Positions 42,731-50,852 of a DNA stretch of 64,000 nt are shown here, piece by piece. The notes beneath the pieces are model-generated. The model worked only from the letters and a program-made list of their open reading frames with translations. It had not been told where the DNA came from and ran no database searches. Position 1 is the stretch's first letter, and each line of letters starts with the position of its first letter. The position numbers were made by a program, and so were the translations under genes. The stretch comes from Peribacillus simplex (GTDB lineage Bacteria > Bacillota > Bacilli > Bacillales > DSM-1321). Where the stretch lies: NCBI RefSeq assembly GCF_030123325.1, contig NZ_CP126106.1:3562001-3626000 (forward strand), given 5' to 3'.

Positions 42731-44647
42731 TTAAAGCGTTACAGGAAGAATGGATACAATCTTCTCTTTCACCTGTTCCGAAAGATCCTTTTCGGTCAGA
42801 ATCTGGACTGTTCCCGAATCATTGCTCGTCCTGATCAATCGCCCTATTCCCTGGCGCAATCGAAGGAGCATGTATGGAAGATCCACTTCTTCGAATGCGT
42901 CGGTAACCGAGTTACGTTTGGCCTCGAAGACCGGATCTCGCGGCGGGAATGGAAGGGAGTGTATCACTACATTTTGTAATGAAGGTCCTGGTACATCAAG
43001 CCCTTCCCATAAATGATAGGAGAAAAGGACAGATTGCTCATCCTCTTGGAACTTCTTAACAAGCTCGCTGATTTCCGCTTCGCCTTCAAAATAAAAGGGA
43101 TAAGAAGATATTGGGCAGTTTTCCTTGAACCAATGCAATTCTTCTTTTGAATGAAATAACACTAGTGTTCGACCTTCATTTTCCTCGATCGTCTTCATCG
43201 TATATTGAAGTTTTGCCAATTGATCTCCATTTTCGAAGACCGGCATGTTCAATTTCATGACTTCATCGTAATCAAATGGTGATTCAACGGAGAAGCTGTC
43301 ATACTTTTCTATTCCTAAACTATCTGCAATATATTGGAAGGATTTATTATCCGATAATGTTGCAGATGAAAAAATGTAAGGGATTTTTTTAGAGAAAACC
43401 TGTTCAGACAAAATATCCTGTACAAGCCTTGGCATGATGACCAATGTTTTGGTCATTTCATTTTCTTCAAACCAGGAAACGGCCTGCTCATCCTTCACAA
43501 ATAGAGAAAGTGAGTAACCCAGCTGCTCTAAATATTCTTCCGTCACTTTTAAATCATAATCATTGATCGTGTACATTTCCGCTTCAAAAACAAGGTTCTC
43601 CTCTAACTCTTCAACCTTTTTGTGAAGCTTTTGGGCAAAGTTTGTTATTTCTTTGGACATCGGAATTTCATAACGATTAGATCCGCTGACATGTATCGCT
43701 TTTTCATCCAACAAATCAAAAAACTCTTCATTGATATCAATTAAATCCTCAATGATGTATAAGGTTTCTTCACGAACCTGATTGGCTGTAAGCAATTCTA
43801 AAACTGAAGCAAGGGTCTGTTCCCCAACTTTATAAGTTAAAGCCTTTTGAGCAGCAAATTCCAATAGGTGACCTTCATCAAAAACAACGCAGCTATGATC
43901 AGGCAGCAATGGTAACTGTCCTTCACGCTTACGCTTTTCCTTTGTCCATACATGCTCCATGAAGAAGTCATGTGAACAAATGATCAAATCACTTGATTTT
44001 CGGTAGTGGTCACGTGATAGGGTTTGCCCACACCGATGGCGTTTATCACAGGTAAAACAGTTTTGGAGTTGATCCCAGCCAACTTTAGACCAGTCTTCAT
44101 CATTTAAATATGGATACTGTTTACGGTCCCCATATGCTGTATAGGCGTTCATGGATGAGTTATCATGGACAAACTTGGGAAGTTCATCATATAACTGATC
44201 TATTCCCTCGGAATCTTCATGATTCACTGCGTAATCCAATTTTTTAAGACATACATATTGATCATGATACTTGGCAAGCCGAACATCCACTTCAATACCT
44301 AAAGCATTCTTGATTTTTTGGATGTCGCCTTCCTCTTTGACAAGCTGTTCAATCAACGTTTCATCTGCACACGAAATAATTGCAGGTTTATTCGTATATC
44401 TCGCATAACAAATCGCATATAGTAAATAGACCAAAGTCTTACCGGTCCCTACCCCAGCTTCAGCAAAACTTACATTCTTTTCTTTAAAGGCTTTTTCTAA
44501 CTGAAAAGCCATGAAGATTTGTTCGTCACGCAGCTCAAATCCTTTTTCGGGAAGAATATCGTAAAAAACATCACCGATCCATTCTGAAAGCTTATCGTAA
44601 AAAGAATCTTCCTTTGTTACCGAAAAAGGCAGTGTTTTAAGCATCAT
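42731..44647 (-). CDS. ypvA: DinG/XPD-like superfamily 2 helicase, YpvA
   Basis: The 638-residue protein is an ATP-dependent helicase. Walker A is EAGVGTGKT (about residues 60-70) and motif II is VVFDEGH. Between them lie four cysteines, one in QYVCLKKL and three in NCFTCDKRHRCGQTL, that fit an XPD-type iron-sulfur cluster. Helicase motif VI is RLRQGIGRLIRT. Relatives unwind DNA or R-loops in repair. The B. subtilis orthologue is YpvA. It is a single gene with a terminator. Confidence 0.93.
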   Translation of the reverse strand: MMLKTLPFSVTKEDSFYDKLSEWIGDVFYDILPEKGFELRDEQIFMAFQLEKAFKEKNVSFAEAGVGTGKTLVYLLYAICYARYTNKPAIISCADETLIEQLVKEEGDIQKIKNALGIEVDVRLAKYHDQYVCLKKLDYAVNHEDSEGIDQLYDELPKFVHDNSSMNAYTAYGDRKQYPYLNDEDWSKVGWDQLQNCFTCDKRHRCGQTLSRDHYRKSSDLIICSHDFFMEHVWTKEKRKREGQLPLLPDHSCVVFDEGHLLEFAAQKALTYKVGEQTLASVLELLTANQVREETLYIIEDLIDINEEFFDLLDEKAIHVSGSNRYEIPMSKEITNFAQKLHKKVEELEENLVFEAEMYTINDYDLKVTEEYLEQLGYSLSLFVKDEQAVSWFEENEMTKTLVIMPRLVQDILSEQVFSKKIPYIFSSATLSDNKSFQYIADSLGIEKYDSFSVESPFDYDEVMKLNMPVFENGDQLAKLQYTMKTIEENEGRTLVLFHSKEELHWFKENCPISSYPFYFEGEAEISELVKKFQEDEQSVLFSYHLWEGLDVPGPSLQNVVIHSLPFPPRDPVFEAKRNSVTDAFEEVDLPYMLLRLRQGIGRLIRTSNDSGTVQILTEKDLSEQVKEKIVSILPVTL

Positions 44648-44825
44648 GGTCTCCCCTTTTATCTATCATCAGTATATAGTATCCGAATCATTACAATCTT
44701 AGGCAAAAGTATATTATCCTTTATTTCACATTAATAGTCAAGATATTTACCAACCATCAGAAATGAAGCGTATTATGTATGTTTTTTTTATGTATGCTGC
44801 CAGGTTACCCGATTCGTAAAATAAA

Positions 44826-44852
44826 AGACAGGCTCCAAAAGAGAGCCTGTCT
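44826..44852 (-). terminator. Terminator of the cold-shock gene
   Basis: AGACAGGCTC and GAGCCTGTCT pair perfectly; the minus strand continues TTTTATTTT. It lies about 20 nt after the stop. Confidence 0.85.
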
Positions 44853-44872
44853 GTAAATAATATAGGGTTGAA

Positions 44873-45073
44873 TTAAGCTTTGTTTACGTTTGATGCTTGT
44901 GGTCCACGTTGACCTTGTTCTACATCAAATGTAACGTCTTGGCCTTCTTCAAGTGTTTTGAAACCTTCGCCTTGGATAGCTGAGAAATGTACGAATACAT
45001 CGTCTCCACCTTCACGTTCGATGAATCCAAAACCTTTTTCTGCGTTAAACCATTTTACTTTACCTTGTTCCAT
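44873..45073 (-). CDS. Cold-shock protein, Csp family
   Basis: The 66-residue protein is a single cold-shock domain. RNP1 is KGFGFIE (residues 13-19) and RNP2 is VFVHFSA (about 26-32). It binds single-stranded RNA and DNA as a chaperone. The sequence mixes features of B. subtilis CspB and CspD, so I give no symbol. AGGAGGC precedes the ATG. The roughly 110-nt upstream leader is AT-rich, as usual for csp genes, where it controls mRNA stability in the cold. Confidence 0.96.
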   Translation of the reverse strand: MEQGKVKWFNAEKGFGFIEREGGDDVFVHFSAIQGEGFKTLEEGQDVTFDVEQGQRGPQASNVNKA

Positions 45074-45266
45074 TTTTGTTGCCTCCTAGTGTGTTCTCCA
45101 CACATTATATTACTATCCTTGCTCAAGAGAATATTAAGGTATTCCTTAAATCTGAACAAAAATAATTCATTATTAGAATAACAGAAAAGGAAATGATAAG
45201 CAAGACTGGAACCTATTATGAATAAATCGTCCTGACCATCAAAATCCTCCATTATATTCTACCTAC

Positions 45267-46415
45267 TTATTCACCTTGAGGCTGTCTTGGCGGCCTTTTC
45301 CCCCAATATTGATAAAGGTCAGCACGGATGAAACCATTGAACAATTTCCTTTTTTTCGTTGCAGGCTTACCGTAATGCTGTTCGAAGTCAGGATTGGAGG
45401 TAATCATGTATACTGACCATGTATCAAGCTTCTTGAAGGCTTGGCCCATTTCCCTATACATCTGCTCAACCGCTTTTTTCTCACCAAGACGTTCTCCATA
45501 AGGCGGGTTTCCGACAATTACACCATACTCTTTCCTTGTCGAGATATCCCTCACCTGCATTTGTTTGAATTCAATCAGATCACCAAGACCCGCTTCAAAA
45601 CTATTCGCTTTAGCTATATCGACCATTCGATGGTCAATATCACAACCGGTTATGTCCAAGTACTGATCATAATCGGCTAAATCTTCAGCCTCGATCCGCG
45701 CTTCATCCCATACCTTGCTGTCCATCCATGCCCAGGTTTCAGATACGAATTCCCTGTTAAACCCAGGTGCTATGTTCTGCCCTATTAAGGCTGCCTCGAT
45801 GGGAATCGTTCCAGAGCCACAAAATGGATCTATGAAAGGTTTATCCGGTTTCCAATTGGTCAGCATGATTAAGGCAGCCGCCAATGTTTCTTTAAGGGGT
45901 GCCTCCCCCTGTCCTGTCCGATATCCCCGTTTATGCAATCCTGCACCTGAAGTATCTATAGTAAGTGTCACTACATCTTTTAAAATAGATACTTCAATTT
46001 TAAATAAAGGACCAGTCTCTGCAAACCAGGACACTTGCTTATATTTACTTTTCAATCTATCAACAATCGCCTTTTTAACTATAGCCTGACAATCAGGGAC
46101 ACTGTAAAGCTTTGACTTAACGGATTTTCCACTCACGGGGAACTCTACATCGGCTGATAAGTAATCTTCCCAATTCAATGCCTTTGTTTTTTCAAACAAC
46201 TCATCAAATGAATATGCTTTAAATTCTGCGACTTTAATTTTCACCCTATCGGCACTGCGCAGCCATAAATTAGAGCGCGCAATGGCGGATTGGTCCCCTT
46301 TATATGTGATTTTACCATTTTCAACTTGACAATCGTAACCAAGATCCCTTACCTCCTTGGCAACAATTGATTCCAATCCCATTGCTGATGTTGCGATAAT
46401 ATCGAATTGTTTCAT
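45267..46415 (-). CDS. ypsC: THUMP-domain 23S rRNA guanine-N2 methyltransferase, YpsC (RlmL-like)
   Basis: The 382-residue protein has an N-terminal THUMP RNA-binding domain (about 50-160) and a Rossmann methyltransferase domain. SAM motif I is FIDPFCGSGTIPIEAAL and the catalytic motif IV is IVGNPPYGERL. It is the single-domain relative of E. coli RlmL (G2445 of 23S rRNA). GAAGGTG precedes the ATG. Its neighbour is rnpB, as in B. subtilis. Confidence 0.93.
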   Translation of the reverse strand: MKQFDIIATSAMGLESIVAKEVRDLGYDCQVENGKITYKGDQSAIARSNLWLRSADRVKIKVAEFKAYSFDELFEKTKALNWEDYLSADVEFPVSGKSVKSKLYSVPDCQAIVKKAIVDRLKSKYKQVSWFAETGPLFKIEVSILKDVVTLTIDTSGAGLHKRGYRTGQGEAPLKETLAAALIMLTNWKPDKPFIDPFCGSGTIPIEAALIGQNIAPGFNREFVSETWAWMDSKVWDEARIEAEDLADYDQYLDITGCDIDHRMVDIAKANSFEAGLGDLIEFKQMQVRDISTRKEYGVIVGNPPYGERLGEKKAVEQMYREMGQAFKKLDTWSVYMITSNPDFEQHYGKPATKKRKLFNGFIRADLYQYWGKRPPRQPQGE

Positions 46416-46600
46416 TAATCTTGCACCTTCTTTCCATTAATCCAAATCAATGGCCCCTTTTCCTGATGTTCTTCATTTATGTATTTAAGAATCAGGCATT
46501 GACTTTTATCTTTCAGTTAGAATTCTTCATTGTTTGCCCCAGCTTATTTCATGATCATGTAGCGAGAAAATTCATTAATTGCCGTGAAATAAAACTTTAC

Positions 46601-46839
46601 TCAATTATCCATGTACCTTAAGATACACGCTGCTATCATATGATTGAAATCATCAATACCCATTATGTATGCTGCCCATCCATTATCATGAAATTTGAAG
46701 TTTTCCGTCTTGATACCTTCATTTTGAGCTAACAGAAGGGTTCGGGAAAATTTATAAATAGGATACCCAGAATCAAGGAAATACTTTACATTCCGACACT
46801 ATTTTTAATAACGTTTCCGACAGACTTCTTCAAACCCAT
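46601..46839 (-). pseudogene. Frameshifted small ORF of unknown family
   Basis: A minus-strand ATG at 46839 with GTGGAAAG before it opens MGLKKSVGNVIKNSVGM and then stops. Out of phase, a 65-codon frame without a start (46798-46601) runs VKYFLDSGYPIYKF, RTLLLAQNEGIKTENFKFHD, GWAAYIMGIDDFNHMIAACI and ends at TGA. The second piece has protein-like composition. The two could be one gene of about 80 codons broken near 46790. I do not recognise it. The rest of the 46416-46973 gap shows nothing. Confidence 0.35.
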
Positions 46840-46973
46840 TTTCTTTCCACTTGACACTTTTCGAAATGGAATGAAAAACTTGCCAAGTTCTAAGTTTAAC
46901 ACAGTGGTGTTTCAGAAAACGAAAAACAAATGGAAATGCCCAATCTTTTTATAATCTGGCAATCTCCATAAAC

Positions 46974-47000
46974 AAAAACTCCCCTTTTAAAAGGAGAGTT
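46974..47000 (-). terminator. Terminator of rnpB
   Basis: AACTCTCC and GGGGAGTT pair around TTTTAAAA and are followed by TTTG on the minus strand, about 20 nt past the RNA's 3' end. Confidence 0.8.
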
Positions 47001-47017
47001 GTGCTTTTGGTGTAATA

Positions 47018-47425
47018 TGATAACGTTCTGTAAGCCATGTTTTGTTCCTCAGTACTGCAAGCGACTCGCGTCTCGTACTTCGGCGGTAATCATCTATCTA
47101 CAGAAGCATATGCTTCTGTCCTTCTCCTCGTTCAATTCCAAGGAAGAAAGCGCCCCTACCATTAATTTGGGTTTCTCGCTCGTGGGGTTTACCTCGTTCC
47201 ACCCTTTACATTTCTATAAAGGCTACGTCACTGTGGCACTTTTATAGGTATTCATGCCATATCCAAAAGGACTTAGGCATTTTCCCAGCCGTCAGCAATC
47301 CAAGATTGCTGCCCAAGCTTATTTTTTCGCCAGGCACGAACACTACGGACATCGCAGTCCGTGCGAGCATGGACTTTCCTCTACTGCATAAATGCAGCAG
47401 CAATTACCCAAACGTTAACATAACA
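47018..47425 (-). ncRNA. rnpB: RNase P RNA, Bacillus (type B)
   Basis: The minus strand has the conserved blocks of type B RNase P RNA: GAGGAAAGTCCATGCTCGCAC near the 5' end, GTAGTGTTCGTGCC, AAAGTGCCACAGTGACG, GGTAAACCCCACGAGCGAGAA, and at the 3' end GGCTTACAGAACGTTA. These give the P4 core strands and P1. It is the catalytic RNA that matures tRNA 5' ends. The location between ypsC and gpsB is as in B. subtilis. End points are accurate to about 10 nt. Confidence 0.96.
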
Positions 47426-47495
47426 TAATTGATTATACTCCATTATTCATGAAAAAACAATACCAAAATAATTTTCACTTTTAAAATGCAAAACC

Positions 47496-47807
47496 TCAGT
47501 CAAAAAGCTTATTACCAAAAACATGCTTTTCCAAGTTGGATAACCGTTTAAGGATGTCAAAGTTAGTGGTTCCCGGAGTGGCACTTGGAGCAGGTTGATT
47601 TGGACGTTTTGTACTCTCTTCGGCTAGTTTTTTCAATTTAAGATTTTCTTGTTTAAGATCTTCGATTTCCTGATGGAACACTTCATAATCTTTAATGATC
47701 AGATCCAGGAATTGATCCACATCTTCAGGTTTATAACCGCGCATGGCTGTTTTAAAATCTTTTTCAAGAATATCTTTAGCCGTTAATTTTATCTTATCGG
47801 ATAGCAT
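47496..47807 (-). CDS. gpsB: Cell division adaptor protein GpsB
   Basis: The 103-residue protein has a DivIVA-like N-terminal domain (KLTAKDILEKDFKTAMRGYKPEDVDQFLD), a coiled coil to about residue 65, a flexible linker rich in Pro and Thr, and a C-terminal helical trimer domain (NFDILKRLSNLEKHVFG). GpsB shuttles PBP1 between side wall and septum. ponA (PBP1) is also in this window. GAGGTG precedes the ATG. Confidence 0.96.
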   Translation of the reverse strand: MLSDKIKLTAKDILEKDFKTAMRGYKPEDVDQFLDLIIKDYEVFHQEIEDLKQENLKLKKLAEESTKRPNQPAPSATPGTTNFDILKRLSNLEKHVFGNKLFD

Positions 47808-48009
47808 AAGACTTCACCTCAATACTTTCGCCAATACAATCGACTTTTTATTATTTTTTCAAATCTGCTTGGGTTTGTCAACGAAACACCTTTTTGTATG
47901 CATACTGTTTAGTGAACGATATGTATTCCCATTAAATATGTATCTAAATTTCATAATAATATGATTATGCTTTAGAAACAACTTTTAATCCATAATTATT
48001 TTCACTCCA

Positions 48010-48561
48010 TCATTCTTCGGACCAGTTCGCTTCTTCCGCAGCCAGTTGCAGATCATCAAAGTTTATCTGAAAGATGGGGTATGGCTGTGTTTCGGCTTTT
48101 TTCATCGCCTCGAAATAAGGATATCGGGATGACCCTTCTTTTTCAGCTTCAAAAATGATGAGCATGGCATCGCTCTTATGGACCATATACCTATTTTTGA
48201 TTTTCAGTTGTTGTGGCCCTTCATATGGTTTATTGAAAATTGACTCAACAAAATCGGCACGGGCCAAAATGGATCGGTAATAATCTTGATTCGTCTCGTT
48301 CCATGACTCTTCCTGTTTCAGGAAAGGAGTAAGCACCCCTAATTTAAGCTGAGGATATTCATCCTGTAATTCGAACACCACTTCTGCACCCCATAGTTCC
48401 GTACCCAACTGACCTGAGATGATCACCCATTCCAGCCCATCTTCCGCCAATGGAAGGAGACGCTGCTTCATCGCTTTCTTTATATATTTTACGGCATCAT
48501 GGTCATTTTTGAATATCCCGAATTCAAAAGCCTTATAGCCCGTCATATACAAAACCTTCAT
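48010..48561 (-). CDS. ypsA: SLOG-domain protein YpsA (DUF1273)
   Basis: The 183-residue protein begins MKVLYMTGYKAFEFGIF and has a glycine-rich SGQLGTELWGAEV motif, the pattern of the SLOG/TerC-DprA-like Rossmann superfamily. It reads to the usual length. B. subtilis YpsA inhibits cell division when overproduced and lies next to gpsB. AAGGAG lies upstream of the ATG. Confidence 0.94.
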   Translation of the reverse strand: MKVLYMTGYKAFEFGIFKNDHDAVKYIKKAMKQRLLPLAEDGLEWVIISGQLGTELWGAEVVFELQDEYPQLKLGVLTPFLKQEESWNETNQDYYRSILARADFVESIFNKPYEGPQQLKIKNRYMVHKSDAMLIIFEAEKEGSSRYPYFEAMKKAETQPYPIFQINFDDLQLAAEEANWSEE

Positions 48562-48625
48562 CGCTTGGCAAATCTCCTTTTAACATGATTATGTAAGAAA
48601 ACAAGGGCTTAATAAGCCCTTATTT

Positions 48626-49114
48626 TTAATATCCGAAATTCCCAGGCGGACAGCATGGGTTTTGCGGCGGCCTTCCACAAATCAAGTGTTGATTATAGCA
48701 CTCGTTCACCACGGATTGAGTATGCGGGAAATAATGTTTAAACGTGTTCACATGCTTATTGACATTTGTAGTATGTGATGGATGAACGACAGGAATCACT
48801 GTGTTCGATACATTCGTATTGACAAATTGCTGTGTTGGAGAGACTTGCGCTGGGGCAACTTGAGATGGAGATGTTTGTGTTGGACCATATTGCGCTGGAG
48901 ACACAGCAGATGGACCATATTGCGCTGGAGATACAGCCGATGGACTATAGGCTCCCATTACGTTAGAGTTTTTACCGGTTGACGCTCCCATTACATTAGA
49001 GTTTTTACCGGTTGATGCGCCCATTACTCCAGGTGCGTTCCCGTATGCGCCCATTACATTGTTGGATGCGCCCATTACATTGGGTTTATTTCCTCCACAA
49101 TTACGAAAATACAT
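48626..49114 (-). CDS. cotD: Inner spore coat protein CotD with tandem repeats
   Basis: The 162-residue protein has a CotD-type C-terminal half: VVHPSHTTNVNKHVNTFKHY, FPHTQSVVNECYNQHL, CGRPPQNPCC. The N-terminal half is repetitive. VMGA occurs five times, STGKNSNVMGA twice in tandem, and PSAVSPAQYG twice in tandem, followed by Ser/Pro/Gln repeats. AAAGGGG precedes the ATG. The position between ypsA and mrfB is that of B. subtilis cotD. CotD is an inner coat protein made in the mother cell. Confidence 0.9.
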   Translation of the reverse strand: MYFRNCGGNKPNVMGASNNVMGAYGNAPGVMGASTGKNSNVMGASTGKNSNVMGAYSPSAVSPAQYGPSAVSPAQYGPTQTSPSQVAPAQVSPTQQFVNTNVSNTVIPVVHPSHTTNVNKHVNTFKHYFPHTQSVVNECYNQHLICGRPPQNPCCPPGNFGY

Positions 49115-49160
49115 TTATAATTCGTCCCCTTTCATCATGATAAGTTTAGTCTTACCATTA

Positions 49161-49190
49161 CAGACTATGAAAAAAAGGGGATACGTGTAC
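49161..49190 (-). promoter_or_regulatory. Possible sigma-K promoter of cotD
   Basis: On the minus strand CATAGTCTG resembles the sigma-K -10 (CATANNNTA), with an AC dinucleotide pair 15-17 nt upstream for the -35. It lies about 50 nt before the cotD start. It is a loose match. Confidence 0.4.
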
Positions 49191-49296
49191 TGATGAAATG
49201 ACCTAATTATACAGAATAAGTATAAAACGATGTATGGCTGTCGATAAGTACACTATTAATTAATGCTTTCCCTTCAAATGTACTGAGGGTAATTTT

Positions 49297-49392
49297 CTAC
49301 AAGAAGGAATAGAGACTATCTTTTAATGAAGTAAATAAAACAATCGTTAAACAAAGGACAACAAAAAATAGAAATAAAGTCGTTTTATACAT
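49297..49392 (-). CDS. Putative 31-residue hydrophobic peptide
   Basis: The frame from ATG 49392 reads MYKTTLFLFFVVLCLTIVLF then TSLKDSLYSFL. GGAG lies 8 nt before the start. The hydrophobic helix is 16-18 residues long. It sits between cotD and mrfB in a 450-nt gap that has no other gene. The evidence is only the ribosome site and the composition. Confidence 0.35.
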   Translation of the reverse strand: MYKTTLFLFFVVLCLTIVLFTSLKDSLYSFL

Positions 49393-49566
49393 TTCTTCGC
49401 TCCGCTTTCACCTTGAATTTATGATGTAAAGGAATGAAATGAACGCTTCGGAATTTCACCCTCAACTCTTTCCATTTTACACATAATAGTTGAAGGCTAC
49501 AATAATTGAATACATATTTTTTATTTTCAGCCTTTTGCACTAAAAGACCAATTCAATTCCCATATT

Positions 49567-50823
49567 TCATATAGTAATTCCCTTAGATTGCTCTTTCTTT
49601 TCGAGCCGATGGATCCTCTTTTCCAATTCCAACTTTTTTTTCCCTGGCAGGGTCCCTTCGCTCACCATCTCCTGAAGTGCGATTATTGAACATTTTAGGG
49701 CAAGACCGACGTCCTTAAATTGATGTTCATATAATTTTGCACATTCTATCTGTGCCTGTATCCTTATTTGCACATTTCCTTTTAAGGCGGCTTCCTTCCA
49801 TATTTCCAAGGCTTCATTGAATAGTTTTTGCTTCTTCTTCTGGAAGGCTAAGGCATGGCCAGCTATTATACGATCTTCCTCATTTCCTGCTTCCAATATT
49901 TTTTGATATGTCTCAACTGACTCCTCTTTTTTTCCCAAATAAGCGAGCCATCGTGCAATTTCCATGGACTCTTCCGTATATCCATCGATTTGGAGGATTT
50001 TTCGGGACAAATGAATATACAATGTGATCAGTGACAAGATATCCAATTCATTATGCTTCATGATCCCAAACAGAATTTCCGGATTCTTCCGCTCAACAAA
50101 ATCAAAATAAATCATCGGCGCCAAATATCCAGGAATATCATCCTCCCTATATACACCTAGAATATCTGTTTCGACTGATGATAATTTCACTCGTTCCAAT
50201 TTGTTTCTCCAAAGGCGTCTTGAAGCATGATATAAATCGAAATGTCCGAATTCCGGCAATTTTGGTACATGCTCTTTTATCAAGGTATGTCTGGTTTTTA
50301 GCTGGGGCCAATCAAAGGATTTACCATTATATGTGACAAGCGTTTCGTAATTGATGTTTTCCAGAAAGCTTTGATACAGCGGGATTTCACTTCCAGGCTG
50401 CGGAAGGATATGTTGCTTCACGACTACTTCTTCACCTTCTAAATAAGCATAGCCAAGTAAAAAAATGGTATTGCCGGCTCCGCCTCCTAGCCCAGTTGTT
50501 TCCGTATCGAAGAAAAACAGCTCTTCACTTTTAACGCCCTTAGCGGATAGTGGATGCTCCAATGAAGTTTGATTCCACTCTTTTACAACCTTTTTCAGCT
50601 CGGAAAATGCATATAATCCGTGTTTGTGATTTATAGGATAGCGGACTTCCCTAATGAAACAATAGTCACCATCGAAATGAAAGGAAACGGTATCGTTCTC
50701 CAGCCACTTTTCATAGTAAGGAATTTCTTCATTCACTGTCCGTTCCTCTTCTTCTACGGGAGAAGGATGTTTCCCTAGGTTCATATGCGTTTTCATACGG
50801 TTCAATTTATTTTTTAAAGACAT
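49567..50823 (-). CDS. mrfB: Exonuclease MrfB (YprB), DEDD-type
   Basis: The 418-residue protein has a ribonuclease-H-like exonuclease fold. The first DEDD motif FFFDTETTGLGG is near residue 105, followed by VTYNGKSFDWPQLKTRH and a later HNELDILSL. The C-terminal part is a TPR-like helical array. In B. subtilis MrfB works with MrfA in repair of mitomycin C lesions. GAGAGGTG precedes the ATG, 29 nt after mrfA. Confidence 0.93.
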   Translation of the reverse strand: MSLKNKLNRMKTHMNLGKHPSPVEEEERTVNEEIPYYEKWLENDTVSFHFDGDYCFIREVRYPINHKHGLYAFSELKKVVKEWNQTSLEHPLSAKGVKSEELFFFDTETTGLGGGAGNTIFLLGYAYLEGEEVVVKQHILPQPGSEIPLYQSFLENINYETLVTYNGKSFDWPQLKTRHTLIKEHVPKLPEFGHFDLYHASRRLWRNKLERVKLSSVETDILGVYREDDIPGYLAPMIYFDFVERKNPEILFGIMKHNELDILSLITLYIHLSRKILQIDGYTEESMEIARWLAYLGKKEESVETYQKILEAGNEEDRIIAGHALAFQKKKQKLFNEALEIWKEAALKGNVQIRIQAQIECAKLYEHQFKDVGLALKCSIIALQEMVSEGTLPGKKKLELEKRIHRLEKKEQSKGITI

Positions 50824-50852
50824 GAAATTACACCTCTCTTCACTGCGCTCTA

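Noticed and set aside
45055..45252. 65-codon minus-strand frame upstream of the cold-shock gene
   Set aside because: It overlaps the csp leader and start region; AT-rich and without family likeness.
46999..47247. 82-codon plus-strand frame
   Set aside because: It lies inside rnpB on the opposite strand.
48750..49090. Spaced repeats that might suggest a CRISPR array
   Set aside because: The units are directly adjacent coding repeats of cotD in one reading frame; there are no unique spacers. No CRISPR array was seen in the window.
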